64,000 nucleotides of DNA from Bradyrhizobium sp. LTSP885 (lineage in GTDB: Bacteria > Pseudomonadota > Alphaproteobacteria > Rhizobiales > Xanthobacteraceae), in assembly GCF_000938305.1 (NCBI RefSeq), contig NZ_JYMT01000015.1, positions 100,339-164,338 of the forward strand. The letters are read 5' to 3'. The notes beneath the pieces are model-generated. The model did no database searches, was not told the origin of the DNA, and saw nothing but the letters and a program-made list of their open reading frames with translations. Shown here in pieces: positions 17,733 through 26,910 of the stretch (the first letter of the stretch is position 1; each line of letters starts with the position of its first letter). The translations under genes were made by a program, and so were the position numbers.

Positions 17733-20342
17733 ATGAAATTCACCCTCTCCTGGCTGAAGGATCATCTCGAGACCGACGAGCCGCTGGAAAAACTCGCCGA
17801 CAAGCTCACCATGATCGGGCTCGAGGTCGAGAGCATCGAGGACAAGGCGAAGGCGCTGGCGCCGTTCACCATCGCGCGCGTCATCTCGGCCGAGCAGCAT
17901 CCGAACGCCGACCGCTTGCGCGTCTGCATGGTCGACACCGGCGACGGCGGGGCGCCGGTGCAGGTGGTGTGCGGGGCGCCGAATGCGCGGGCGGGGCTGA
18001 TCAGCGTGTTCTCACCGCCCGGCACTTACATCCCCGGCAAGGACATCACGCTTGGCGTCGGCACCATCAGGGGTGTCGAGAGCCGCGGCATGCTGTGCTC
18101 GGCGGCCGAGCTGCAAATCTCCGAAGACCATGACGGCATCATGGAGCTGCCCGCTGATGCACCCATCGGCAAGGGTTATGCCGCCTGGGCCGCGCTTGGC
18201 GATCCCGTGATCGAGATCAATCTGACACCCAACCGGCAGGACTGCACCGGCGTGCATGGCATCGCGCGCGATCTCTCCGCCGCCGACATGGGCAAGTTTA
18301 AGGATCCCGGCATCAAGCCGATCAAGGGTGAATTCCCCTGCCCGGTGCAGGTGACGGTGGAAGACGCCACGCTGTGCCCGGGCTTCGCGCTGCGCCTGGT
18401 GCGCGGGGTGAAGAACGGCCCGTCGCCGGACTGGCTGCAGAAGCGCCTGACTTCGATCGGGCTCCGTCCGATCAACGCGCTGGTCGACATCACCAATTTC
18501 ATGACCTACGACCGCGCGCGTCCGCTGCATGTGTTCGACGCCAAGAAGGTGAAGGGCAATCTGACCGTCCGTCGTGCGAAAGACGGCGAGACGCTGCTCG
18601 CGCTCGATGGCCGTACCTACACGCTCGACAGCAAGGTCTGCGTGATTGCAGACGAGCACGGCGTCGAATCGCTCGCCGGCATCATGGGCGGCGAGGCCTC
18701 GGGCTGCGACGAAGCGACCACCGACGTGCTGATCGAATCGGCGCTGTGGAACGAGATCAATATCGCGCAGAGCGGCCGCAAGCTCGGCATCAATTCCGAC
18801 GCGCGCTACCGCTTCGAGCGCGGCGTCGATCCCGCCTTCATAGTGCCCGGGCTCGAGCTCGCGACCAAAATGGTGCTGGAGCTCTGCGGCGGCACACCGT
18901 CCGAGAATGTCGTGGTGGGAAAACGCTTCGGCGAGGGTCGCGTGATCGATTTTCCGGTCAGCGAAGTCAAGCGCCCAGCCAGTAGCTACGGGCTCCTAGC
19001 CAAGATAAAGCGCCTCTTTGCCGGCCTCTTCATGGTCAACGGCAGCGACCCGGCGGTGAAAGTCGCGGCTCCCTCTTGGCGCACTGACGCGGATGGCAAG
19101 GCTGATGGCGTGGTGGCCGGCAACCGCCTTGGCGACGACCGCGCGATCGATTTTCCGTTGTCTGAGGTGAAGCGGCTCGCCGGCATAGAGGTGCCTCTGC
19201 CGCAGATGCGGGGCATCCTCAAGCGCCTCGGCTTCGTTATGGCCGGCAACGGCCCGGTGGTGAAGGTCGCGATCCCGTCCTGGCGCACCGACGTGCAGGG
19301 CAAGGCTGATATCGTCGAAGAGATCGTGCGCATCGTTGGCGTCGACAAGGTGCCGATGACGCCGTTCGAGCGTGGCGACGCGCCGCGCAAGCCGGTGCTG
19401 ACGCCACTGCAGAATCGCACCCGCCGCGCCAAGCGGTCGCTGGCCGCGCGCGGCATGGTGGAGGCCGTGACTTACTCGTTCATCACCAGGCCTGCCGCCG
19501 AACTGTTTGGCGGCGGACAGGCCGAGTTGGTGCTTGCCAACCCGATCGCGGCTGATTTGTCCGACATGCGGCCGAGCCTGCTGGCGGGCCTCGTCGCCGC
19601 CGCGCAGGCCAACATCAACCGCGGCTATCCCGATGTCGCACTGTTCGAGGTCGGCCAGGTGTTCCGCGGCGACAAGCCCGAGAACCAGTTCGTTGCCGCC
19701 GCCGGCGTGCGCCACGGCTATGCGTCGTCCAGCGGACTCGGCCGCAACTGGTCGGGCTCGGCAACAGCAAATGTAATGGACGCCAAGGCCGACGCCTTCG
19801 CCGTGCTTGCTGCGGCCGGCGCGCCGATGCAGGCGCTGCAGATCGTATCGGGCGGCCCGGCCTGGCTGCATCCGGGACGCTCCGGCACCATCCAGATCGG
19901 TCCGCAGAACGTGCTCGGCAGTTTCGGCGAGCTGCATCCGCGCGCACTGGAAGCGCTCGGCGCCGACGGCCCGATGATCGCCTTCGAGGTGATCCTCGAG
20001 CGCATCCCGGACGGCAAGCAGAAGCCGACCCGCGCCAAGCCGCTGCTCGACTTGTCCGCATTCCAGCCGGTGTCGCGCGACTTCGCCTTCATCGTCGACC
20101 GCAGCGTCAAGGCGGGCGACATCGTCCGCTCCGCGCAGAATGTCGACAAGAAGCTGATCACAGGCGTCACCGTGTTCGACGTCTATGAAGGCAAGGGCAT
20201 CGACCCCGACAAGAAGTCGATCGCCATCGCGGTGACGATCCAGCCGCGCGAAAAGACCATGACCGACCAGGAGATCGACGCAGTCGCGGCGAAGGTGGTC
20301 GCCGAAGTGACCAAGAAGACCGGCGGCACGCTGCGGGGATGA
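17733..20342 (+). CDS. pheT: Phenylalanine--tRNA ligase beta subunit with internal tandem duplication
   Basis: The 869-residue protein has the usual PheT order: N-terminal domain, tRNA-binding EMAP fold (about 40-150), B3/B4 editing region, B5 domain, catalytic-like core and C-terminal anticodon-binding FDX-ACB domain (about 775-868). The family is normally near 800 residues. The excess of about 67 residues comes from an in-frame tandem duplication: residues 405-471 ([16 protein letters not shown]...) repeat as 472-538 ([20 protein letters not shown]...). The second copy keeps the canonical start of B5. The first is diverged, losing the GIEVPLPQM helix. The frame stays open, so the enzyme is probably made with an extra loop. 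Confidence 0.93.
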   Translation: MKFTLSWLKDHLETDEPLEKLADKLTMIGLEVESIEDKAKALAPFTIARVISAEQHPNADRLRVCMVDTGDGGAPVQVVCGAPNARAGLISVFSPPGTYIPGKDITLGVGTIRGVESRGMLCSAAELQISEDHDGIMELPADAPIGKGYAAWAALGDPVIEINLTPNRQDCTGVHGIARDLSAADMGKFKDPGIKPIKGEFPCPVQVTVEDATLCPGFALRLVRGVKNGPSPDWLQKRLTSIGLRPINALVDITNFMTYDRARPLHVFDAKKVKGNLTVRRAKDGETLLALDGRTYTLDSKVCVIADEHGVESLAGIMGGEASGCDEATTDVLIESALWNEINIAQSGRKLGINSDARYRFERGVDPAFIVPGLELATKMVLELCGGTPSENVVVGKRFGEGRVIDFPVSEVKRPASSYGLLAKIKRLFAGLFMVNGSDPAVKVAAPSWRTDADGKADGVVAGNRLGDDRAIDFPLSEVKRLAGIEVPLPQMRGILKRLGFVMAGNGPVVKVAIPSWRTDVQGKADIVEEIVRIVGVDKVPMTPFERGDAPRKPVLTPLQNRTRRAKRSLAARGMVEAVTYSFITRPAAELFGGGQAELVLANPIAADLSDMRPSLLAGLVAAAQANINRGYPDVALFEVGQVFRGDKPENQFVAAAGVRHGYASSSGLGRNWSGSATANVMDAKADAFAVLAAAGAPMQALQIVSGGPAWLHPGRSGTIQIGPQNVLGSFGELHPRALEALGADGPMIAFEVILERIPDGKQKPTRAKPLLDLSAFQPVSRDFAFIVDRSVKAGDIVRSAQNVDKKLITGVTVFDVYEGKGIDPDKKSIAIAVTIQPREKTMTDQEIDAVAAKVVAEVTKKTGGTLRG
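18945..19346 (+). repeat. 201-base in-frame tandem duplication within pheT
   Basis: Copy 1 (18945-19145) and copy 2 (19146-19346) align from ATCGATTTTCCG through TGGCGCAC and GGCAAGGCTGAT. The sequence just before copy 1 ([10 protein letters not shown]) also resembles that before copy 2 ([10 protein letters not shown]), so the duplication boundary lies slightly upstream of 18945. Copy 1 is the diverged one. Confidence 0.85.
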
Positions 20343-20343
20343 T

Positions 20344-20500
20344 GTTCTTCTCCCTCTCCCCGTTCTTACAGAGAGAGGGTTGGGGTGAGGGGCTCTCTCC
20401 CCGTACGGACTGGTAGACGTACTCGCGGAGACTCCCCCTCACCCGGAATTCAAGCTCTGCTTGAATTCCGACCTCTCCCCGCAAGCAGGGCGAGGTGCAG
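20344..20500. repeat. Intergenic repeat after pheT (CCCTCTCC family)
   Basis: The region contains CTCCCTCTCCCCGTTCTTACAG, GAGAGAGGGTTGGGGTGAGG and CCCCTCACCCGGAATTC, followed by the inverted pair GGAATTCAAGC / GCTTGAATTCC and CTCTCCCCGCAAGCAGGGCG. Several segments are mutually complementary. It separates pheT from the TauE/SafE gene and may terminate pheT transcription. Confidence 0.6.
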
Positions 20501-20544
20501 CTGAGATTGCGGCCCATAACAAGAAAAGCCATTACGCCCATCGC

Positions 20545-21321
20545 ATGACCCCACTCAGCCTCATCCCCTCCGACATCTCAACCAACGTCGCGCTCGCGAT
20601 CTGTGCGATCGCCTTCGTCTCGGGCACCGCGCGCGGATTTTCCGGCTTCGGCTCGGCGCTGATCTTCATGCCCTTGGCGAGCAGCATCGCGGGGCCGCGG
20701 CTGGTCGCAGCGCTGCTGCTGCTGATCGATTTCGTTGCGGCAACCCCGCTGCTGCCGAACGCCTGGGCCCACGCCGATCGCAAGGCGACCGCGATCATGG
20801 TCGCCGGCGCGTTCGTCGGCGTTCCCATCGGCACCTATTTCCTCACCGTGCTCGATCCCGTCACCACGCGCTGGATCATCTCCTGCTTTGTCGCCGCCCT
20901 CCTGCTGCTGCTGCTGTCGGGCTGGCGTTACCACGGCAAGGATCACATCGCGCTGTCGGTCGGCGTTGGCGGCCTCTCCGGCTTCTGCAGCGGTTTGGCG
21001 CAGACCGGTGGGCCGCCGATCGTCGCCTACTGGCTCGGCCGCCCGGTCTCATCGATCATTTCCCGCGCCAATATCGTGCTGTTCTTCGGCGCCTCCGACT
21101 TCTTTTCGCTGGTGAGCTACTGGTTCACCGGATTGATTACGATCGACTCGATTAAGTTCTCGCTGATCGTCGGTCCGGTCTATGCCATCGGCGTCTGGTT
21201 CGGCGCCTCGCTGTTCGGCAAAGCGAGCGAGAACGTGTTTCGCGCGATCTGCTACGCGTTGATTGCCGCCGCCGTCATCGCCGGCCTACCCGCGCTTGAT
21301 GGCATTTTGCGCGGCGGCTAG
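20545..21321 (+). CDS. TauE/SafE (TSUP) family permease
   Basis: A 258-residue membrane protein with seven to eight hydrophobic helices. The signature GTARGFSGFGSALIFMPLAS near the N-terminus and GLSGFCSGLAQTGGPPIVAY in the second half are the paired repeats of the TSUP family. Members move sulfite, sulfoacetate or other organic anions across the inner membrane; the substrate here is unknown. The ATG at 20545 (MTPLSLIPSD) was chosen because the open frame upstream lies within the intergenic repeat. The metallo-hydrolase follows 39 bases downstream. Confidence 0.85.
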   Translation: MTPLSLIPSDISTNVALAICAIAFVSGTARGFSGFGSALIFMPLASSIAGPRLVAALLLLIDFVAATPLLPNAWAHADRKATAIMVAGAFVGVPIGTYFLTVLDPVTTRWIISCFVAALLLLLLSGWRYHGKDHIALSVGVGGLSGFCSGLAQTGGPPIVAYWLGRPVSSIISRANIVLFFGASDFFSLVSYWFTGLITIDSIKFSLIVGPVYAIGVWFGASLFGKASENVFRAICYALIAAAVIAGLPALDGILRGG

Positions 21322-21360
21322 GCTGCGTCGCCATAACGAGAAAACGACGGGGAGAGACCC

Positions 21361-22302
21361 ATGATCGACCGCCGCAATGCATTGAAACTGGCGCTCGGCA
21401 GCGCCGCAGTGCTCGCCGCTTCCCCCGTGCTTGCCCAGACCGCAAAACCGCGCACCCGCATCGTGTTCCTCGGCACCAAGGGCGGCCCGCGGGTCGGCGT
21501 CGGTCCGTCCAATCCTGCCAACCTTGTCGTCGTCAACGGCACCCCGTTCGTGATCGATTGCGGCATGGGCGTCAGCCACCAGCTCGTCAGCGCCGGCGTG
21601 CCGCTGGAATCGGTGAAGTACATCTTCATCAGCCATCATCACTCCGACCACAATCTCGAATACGGCAACCTTGTCTACAACGCCTGGGCAACCGGGCTGT
21701 CGACCCCGATTCACTCGTTCGGGCCGAACGGCATCGAGGCGATGACGAAGACCTATTGGGAGCTGAACAAATTCGACATCGAGACCCGCATCGAAGATGA
21801 AGGCCGCCCCGATCTCCGCAAACTTCTGATCGCGAAGGACATCACCGAGGACGGCGTGGTGCTGCAGACCGATGATGTGAAGGTGACGGCATTCCGGACC
21901 CCGCATCCTCCGATCACTGACAATTTCGCCTACAAGTTCGAGACGCCGGACGGCACCATCGTGTTCTCCAGCGACACCGCCTACAATCCCAAGCTCGCGG
22001 AGTTCGCGCATGGCGCCGACGTCCTCGTGCACGAGGCGATTTATCTCCCCTGGGTCGACAAACTGGTGGCGCGCGTCAAGAACGGCGCCACGTTGAAAAA
22101 ACATCTGCTCGAGAGCCACACCGCCGCCGAGGACGTCGGCCGCATTGCGGATGCTGCCGATGTCAAGGTGCTGGTGATGAGCCACCTCGTACCCGGCGAG
22201 CTTGACGTGACGGACGAGGACTGGAGCAGCGAGGCCAGGAAGCATTTCAAAGGCCGCCTCATCGTCGCCCGCGACCTGATGGAACTGAGGCTGCCGGTGT
22301 GA
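21361..22302 (+). CDS. Exported metallo-beta-lactamase-fold hydrolase (RNase Z-like subgroup)
   Basis: A 313-residue protein with a Tat-like signal peptide (IDRRNALKLALGSAAVLAAS, cleavage after VLA). The core contains the metal motif SHHHSDHNLEYG, a later VFSSDTAYNP and a final VMSHLVPG, which fits the MBL fold. The N-terminal FLGTKGGPRVG resembles the RNase Z/arylsulfatase-like subgroup. The exported location argues against tRNA processing and for a periplasmic hydrolase of a small ester or phosphate. GGGGAGAG lies just upstream of ATG. Confidence 0.8.
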   Translation: MIDRRNALKLALGSAAVLAASPVLAQTAKPRTRIVFLGTKGGPRVGVGPSNPANLVVVNGTPFVIDCGMGVSHQLVSAGVPLESVKYIFISHHHSDHNLEYGNLVYNAWATGLSTPIHSFGPNGIEAMTKTYWELNKFDIETRIEDEGRPDLRKLLIAKDITEDGVVLQTDDVKVTAFRTPHPPITDNFAYKFETPDGTIVFSSDTAYNPKLAEFAHGADVLVHEAIYLPWVDKLVARVKNGATLKKHLLESHTAAEDVGRIADAADVKVLVMSHLVPGELDVTDEDWSSEARKHFKGRLIVARDLMELRLPV

Positions 22303-22671
22303 GGCGGCGAGCGCTATCGTCTCGCGTAGTCCGTGAACAGAGCAAGACTCTTTTGAGGTCAGCAGGCTCCCTCCCTCCTTGCGGGCAGGGGCGCACTGCC
22401 AAAATATCGAAAACAACCCCATGCAAAGTAGGCGCTCGACACGACAACTCGACATGTCGGGCAAATCGGCGGCATTATTCCATTATACCGAAATCGTGCA
22501 AGCGCCCCTCGCCCGGACTCACAGATCACGCCACAAATTCGCTGTCGTCCCGGGCTTGACCCGGGACCCATAACCACAAATGCGAATTGCCTTGCGACGC
22601 TGGAACGACGAGTCCCATTCACAACATCGGCCGCGGAGGTTGGGTCCCTGCTTCCGCAGGGACGAAAGCGG
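22303..22671. other. 370-base intergenic stretch with palindrome
   Basis: No gene is supported. The right part is the palindrome described separately. The left part contains low-complexity sequence, including CCCTCCTTGCGGGCAGGG. The genes on both sides converge here, so the region holds 3' ends rather than promoters. Confidence 0.5.
22544..22670. repeat. Bipartite intergenic palindrome (GTCGTCCC family)
   Basis: It begins GTCGTCCCGGG-CTTGA-CCCGGGACCCATAACCAC and ends GGGTCCCTGCTTCCGCAGGGACGA, closely matching both ends of the element at 8436-8569. The internal spacer differs. Confidence 0.75.
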
Positions 22672-23349
22672 TTATGTGGCAGGCGCCATCACCAAATCGC
22701 AATACGCATAGCCGTCGCGTTCGACGCGCTCTCCGGTTGTGACTGCAAGCCGATGCTTGAACATCGGCCCCGCCACGACGCAGGTGTGGAACTCGCCGTT
22801 CTCGCCGCAGGGATCGACGCTCGCGGGCAGGTCGGCCAGCAAACGCGCATCGAACTTGCGGCCGGCGAACTCGGCCGGAATTTTTTTCAGATCCACCGTG
22901 GCGAGCCAGGCTTCGAGCCCGCTTGCGAGCATCGCAGCCGCCAGCGCCTCGGTCGGCCGCTCCCACAATGGAAACACCGGCGCGATGCCGGTGCCGGCGA
23001 GCTTCTGCTCGCGATAGGCGCGGATATCGGTCAAGAACAGATCGCCGAAGATCATGTGGGTGACGCCGTCACGAACGGCCTGCGCCACTGCTTCTCCCAT
23101 CCGCGCCTCGTAGACCTCGTTCGGGCAGGGATAGGGTATCGGCACGATCCGCTGCGGCAATCCCGCCGCTTCGCACTGTGCGTGCAGGATCTCCTGACGG
23201 ACGCCGTGGATCGAGACCCGGCCGAAGGTCTCGGTGACGGTCGTCAGCGCACCGACGACTTCGAACTCGCCGGCACGCCGCACCTCGTGCAGCGCGAACG
23301 CGCTGTCCTTGCCGCTCGACCAGGAGATCAGTGCCTTTGGCGGTGACAT
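22672..23349 (-). CDS. PP-loop ATP-binding protein of the diphthine--ammonia ligase-like family
   Basis: A 225-residue adenine-nucleotide alpha-hydrolase-like protein. The PP-loop ISWSSGKDSAFAL lies at residues 8-20, and DPCGENGEFHTCVVAGPMF near the C-terminus matches the eukaryotic/archaeal diphthine--ammonia ligase (Diphthami_syn_2) family. Bacteria lack diphthamide, so it probably activates another carboxylate with ATP. The ATG at 23349 overlaps the amine-oxidase stop by one base (TGATG), suggesting coupled translation. The frame upstream of 23349 lies inside that gene and is not coding for this protein. Confidence 0.75.
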   Translation of the reverse strand: MSPPKALISWSSGKDSAFALHEVRRAGEFEVVGALTTVTETFGRVSIHGVRQEILHAQCEAAGLPQRIVPIPYPCPNEVYEARMGEAVAQAVRDGVTHMIFGDLFLTDIRAYREQKLAGTGIAPVFPLWERPTEALAAAMLASGLEAWLATVDLKKIPAEFAGRKFDARLLADLPASVDPCGENGEFHTCVVAGPMFKHRLAVTTGERVERDGYAYCDLVMAPAT

Positions 23350-24764
23350 CAGTTCATCGGCGAGGCTGTGTGAGAGCGCGCACGGTGCGGCCGCGGCTTC
23401 GCGGCCGGTGCGGCGGCTTCGGGCGCCGCGTCCTTCAGCGCACCGATCCGCCGCAGCGCGGCCTCGGCAGCGCGCTCGCCGCTCTCCCAGGCGCCATCGA
23501 CGGTGCCCCACAGCGTCTCATGCGTGGCTTCACCTGCGAGATACAGGCAGCCGATCGGCTCGGTCAGGATCTTTCGCGAGAGCTGCGCGCCCGGAGCGGC
23601 GGCCGACATCGCGCCGAGGATGAAGGGCTGCGCATTCCAGCGGGTGGCGGTCGTCTTCTTCACGGCGGCACCGATTTCGCTGCCATAGAGCTTGCTCAGC
23701 CATTCGACCGCGAACGCACCCATCGCCTGCTCGCCCTGCGCAGAGAGATCGCGCCCGAAAGAGCCGGCGACATCGATCGTGCACAGCGACGAGCCGCCGA
23801 TATTGCCGTAAAGGAGCGCCGTCCGGGTCGAATTGCTCTGCTCGATGATGACGTCGTCGCGCGAGAGTCCGAGCGGATTGCCGGGAAGTTGCAGCGCGAT
23901 GCGATCGTAACTGCCGAGGCTCAGTTTCGCCGCAGCATCGAGCGTGCGCTTCGGAATGTCGGGGCCGAATTTGATGTTGCCGCTCGTGAGCACATTGCTC
24001 GACACGGTGACGATGGCGGCGCGGGCGCTGATCTTGCCGGAAGGTGTCTCGACCACCACGTCGCGATTGCTCCACAGAATCCGCTGCGCGGGCGTCGAGA
24101 GCGCCAGCGGAAGCTGCTCGCCGAGCTTGGCGATCAGGGCCCCCAAGCCCTGCCGGCAGGCGATCGCGCCGTTGCGGTCCTGCGCACGGACCTTGTCGAC
24201 GGCGGAGACGTCCTTCAGATCCTTGCCGCTGAAGCTGGCGCCGAGCAGAAACTCGGCCGTGCCAGCCCAATCGCCGAGATCCTTCGGCAACGCCGGCGCG
24301 CAGGCGATATCGGCCCTGCGCGAGGCATCGTCGATGGCGCGGTTGGTGCGCACCAGCGCGGCCAGAAACTCCTCGGTCTCGCCGGGACGGGCATAGCGCC
24401 GGCCGATGCGGATTTTCTGGCCCGCGGGTGCCGTGACGATCTCGAAGCCGGCGGCGCGGGCCAGCCGGATCATCGGATTGGTCTCGGGATTATGCATCCA
24501 GCGCGCGCCGCGATCGAACGGCACGTCGAAGCTCGACGCGTCGGTCTGGCAGCGCCCGCCGATCTGGCCTGCGGCCTCCACCACAATCACCTTGCGGTTC
24601 GCGGCTGCAATCCGGCGCGCCGCGGCAATGCCTGCGGCGCCCGCGCCGATCACGACAATGTCAGCCTCGCGCGGCAACGGCGCAGCCAGGACCCGGCCAC
24701 TGAGCGCTGGCGCAGACGCCAGTACTGCAGACGCCGACAGGAAATCGCGGCGGGTCATTGTCAT
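23349..24764 (-). CDS. Tat-exported flavin amine oxidase
   Basis: A 471-residue FAD-dependent amine oxidase. The N-terminus has a twin-arginine signal (MTRRDFLSASAVLASAPALS). The FAD dinucleotide motif DIVVIGAGAAGIAAARRI follows, then VEAAGQIGGRC and FDRGARWMH. The C-terminal FAD-binding segment GCLYLAGEATHETLWGTVDG is typical of monoamine/polyamine oxidases. It should oxidise an amine in the periplasm, releasing aldehyde, ammonia and hydrogen peroxide. A Pro/Ala-rich tail ends the protein. It is coupled to the PP-loop gene, and its upstream region contains two perfect palindromes shared with the divergent YiiX-like gene. Confidence 0.85.
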   Translation of the reverse strand: MTMTRRDFLSASAVLASAPALSGRVLAAPLPREADIVVIGAGAAGIAAARRIAAANRKVIVVEAAGQIGGRCQTDASSFDVPFDRGARWMHNPETNPMIRLARAAGFEIVTAPAGQKIRIGRRYARPGETEEFLAALVRTNRAIDDASRRADIACAPALPKDLGDWAGTAEFLLGASFSGKDLKDVSAVDKVRAQDRNGAIACRQGLGALIAKLGEQLPLALSTPAQRILWSNRDVVVETPSGKISARAAIVTVSSNVLTSGNIKFGPDIPKRTLDAAAKLSLGSYDRIALQLPGNPLGLSRDDVIIEQSNSTRTALLYGNIGGSSLCTIDVAGSFGRDLSAQGEQAMGAFAVEWLSKLYGSEIGAAVKKTTATRWNAQPFILGAMSAAAPGAQLSRKILTEPIGCLYLAGEATHETLWGTVDGAWESGERAAEAALRRIGALKDAAPEAAAPAAKPRPHRARSHTASPMN

Positions 24765-24873
24765 GGCGAGATCACTGGCAAGATTACTGGCATGGTTTCC
24801 GGGGACTTGCAGCAAAGGGGAACGCTTCGCGAACTTAGCCGTATCTCACCGATCGCAGCAACCGTCATGGTAA

Positions 24874-24904
24874 ATCAATCATGATTGATCCGCGTCATGC
24901 ATGA
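24874..24904. promoter_or_regulatory. Palindromic operator candidates between divergent genes
   Basis: A perfect 16-base palindrome ATCAATCATGATTGAT (24874-24889) is followed five bases later by a perfect 10-base palindrome TCATGCATGA (24895-24904). They lie between the divergent amine-oxidase (24764) and YiiX-like (24976) starts, where a dimeric regulator could control both. Confidence 0.5.
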
Positions 24905-24975
24905 ACTAAATTGAAACGGCTTGCGACCATGCTAAGGGAACACAAGCGGTCGTAGAACCGCTGGGGGAGATTCCA

Positions 24976-25863
24976 ATGGGGGTCGTGCTTGATACCGTCG
25001 GCCAATGGATCGCGGGGTACCTGCAAAAGGAAGTCCCGGGTTACGAGCCGTTTACGCCGAGCGATCCGGAACATCTGCGCGGCATCATCCAGCCGGGCGA
25101 CGTTCTGCTGGTCGAAGGCAACAACCGGATTTCCGGCATCATCAAGTACCTGACGCAGTCGACCTGGTCGCACGCCGCGCTCTATGTTGGACCGATCGAC
25201 GGTGCGTTCGAAGCCGACGGCGAGCAGCATATGCTGATCGAGGCCAATATCGGCGAGGGCGTGACCTCAGCGCCGCTGTCGAAATATTTCCCCTACCACA
25301 CAAGGATGTGCCGTCCGGTCGGACTGTCCTACGAGGACCGCACCACGGTGTGCCGCTATGCGATCAACCGCATCGGTTTCGGCTACGACACCAAGAACAT
25401 CGTCGACCTGGCACGTTTCCTGTTCCCGCTGCCGATCCCGCAGCGCTGGCGGCGGCGCATGATCGCGTTCGGCTCCGGCGATCCGACCAAGATCATCTGC
25501 TCGGCGCTGATCGCGCAGGCCTTCGATGCCGTTCGCTATCCGATCCTGCCCAAGATCACGCGCGCCGCCAGCCGCAAGGCGCGCCGCGAGATCCTGCATA
25601 TCCGCGATTCCTCGCTCTACATGCCGCGCGACTTCGACATCTCGCCCTATTTCGAAGTCGTCAAACCCACCATCGTGCACGGATTCGATTACACGGCCCT
25701 GCACTGGGCCGACAAGCAAAAGCCGCTCCAGGAGGTAGCGGGCGAATTCGGCGTGTTTCCAGAATGCAAATCGCCGCCGCTTGCTCCTGAAGAGATTGAC
25801 GAGGAGGCACCGGTTCCGGTTGCGGAAGTGACGCGCGTCGCCGCGGAGCCGGCACTGGTCTAG
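24976..25863 (+). CDS. YiiX/YebB-like permuted NlpC/P60 cysteine hydrolase
   Basis: A 295-residue protein with the circularly permuted papain-like fold of the YiiX/YaeF group. PGDVLLVEGNNRISGIIKYL leads to WSHAALYVG with the probable catalytic His66, and IICSALIAQAF carries the probable nucleophile Cys175. Such proteins are amidases or acyltransferases acting on lipids or peptidoglycan peptides. No signal peptide is evident, so it may act in the cytoplasm or at the membrane. The start is strong: GGGGGAGA precedes ATG by six bases. The C-terminal 40 residues are acidic and probably disordered. Confidence 0.75.
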   Translation: MGVVLDTVGQWIAGYLQKEVPGYEPFTPSDPEHLRGIIQPGDVLLVEGNNRISGIIKYLTQSTWSHAALYVGPIDGAFEADGEQHMLIEANIGEGVTSAPLSKYFPYHTRMCRPVGLSYEDRTTVCRYAINRIGFGYDTKNIVDLARFLFPLPIPQRWRRRMIAFGSGDPTKIICSALIAQAFDAVRYPILPKITRAASRKARREILHIRDSSLYMPRDFDISPYFEVVKPTIVHGFDYTALHWADKQKPLQEVAGEFGVFPECKSPPLAPEEIDEEAPVPVAEVTRVAAEPALV

Positions 25864-25955
25864 CGCATCGCGCGTCCGCTATGGCCGCGTGGTGATGATC
25901 CCGACCGCGTCAGGAAAGAAGCCGCGCAAGCGAGGGCATCACCACGATTAGACGG

Positions 25956-26903
25956 TCACGCCGCCCGTGCCTTGGCCCCAGATGGCAGCCCGGCACGCGC
26001 GAGACCGCCATACAGCGCCTCGTTCGGCATCTCCGACTTCAGGATCGCCCGCACCGCGATCAGCCGGTCGAGATCGACGCCGGTCGGAAATCCCTTGCTC
26101 TCGCAGAGGAACACGAGATCCTCGAACACCACATTGCCGGTCGCGCCCGGTGCGAACGGGCAGCCGCCGAGGCCACCCAGCGAGCCGTCGAGCACGCGGG
26201 CGCCTTCATCGAGCGCGGCGGAGGCATTCGCAATGCCCATGCCGCGGGTGTCGTGCAGGTGAACGCAGACCGGCTTCGAGCCTGCGATCCTCACGGCGCC
26301 CCGCGTCAGTTCACCAACCTGCTTCGGCCCGGCATAGCCGACGGTATCGGCGATCGCGACCATGTCGACACCGGCCTCGTAAAGCTGCTCGGTGAGGCGC
26401 AGCACTTCGGTCGGATCGACAGGACCGACGATCGAGCAGCCGAGCGCCATCGAGATCGCCGCATTGACCAGCGGCTTGTGCGCGCTGGCGTCACGCAACT
26501 CGCAGAGCCGCTTGATGTTCGCGATCGCGGACTCGCGCGAACGATTGGCGTTGGCCTGGCTGTGCTCCTCGGTTGCCGAAACGACAGAGGCGATCTCGGC
26601 GACACCGGAGGCCAGCGCCTCATTGACGCCGCGCTCGTTCAGCGCCAGCGCGACGCCGTGCGCGCCGGGCAACGAGGCAACGGTTGCGACGACGTCCCTG
26701 ACATCGACGAACTGCGGAAAGGTCTTGGCCGGCAGGAACGAACCGACCTCGAAATGCCTGACGCCGGCGGCGTATTCATCGCGCACCCAGCGCTGCTTGG
26801 CCGATGTCGACGGCAATGTCTTCACCAGCTGCAGGCCGTCGCGCAGGCCGACCTCGCGCAGGCTCACTCGGTCGTTAGGATAGATATCATGGACGCGGGT
26901 CAT
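25956..26903 (-). CDS. Hydroxymethylglutaryl-CoA lyase-family enzyme
   Basis: A 315-residue HMGL-like TIM-barrel lyase. REVGLRDGLQLV carries the metal-binding Asp, HLHDTRGMGIAN the histidine pair, and GGLGGCPFAPGATGNV the catalytic cysteine loop typical of HMG-CoA lyase. The classical reaction splits HMG-CoA into acetoacetate and acetyl-CoA; related enzymes cleave other 3-hydroxyacyl-CoAs. It starts eight bases after the CoA-transferase stop with GAGG upstream. Together they suggest activation of a free acid to its CoA ester followed by carbon-carbon cleavage. The upstream part of the open frame lies inside the CoA-transferase gene and was excluded. Confidence 0.85.
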   Translation of the reverse strand: MTRVHDIYPNDRVSLREVGLRDGLQLVKTLPSTSAKQRWVRDEYAAGVRHFEVGSFLPAKTFPQFVDVRDVVATVASLPGAHGVALALNERGVNEALASGVAEIASVVSATEEHSQANANRSRESAIANIKRLCELRDASAHKPLVNAAISMALGCSIVGPVDPTEVLRLTEQLYEAGVDMVAIADTVGYAGPKQVGELTRGAVRIAGSKPVCVHLHDTRGMGIANASAALDEGARVLDGSLGGLGGCPFAPGATGNVVFEDLVFLCESKGFPTGVDLDRLIAVRAILKSEMPNEALYGGLARAGLPSGAKARAA

Positions 26904-26910
26904 GGCAGCC

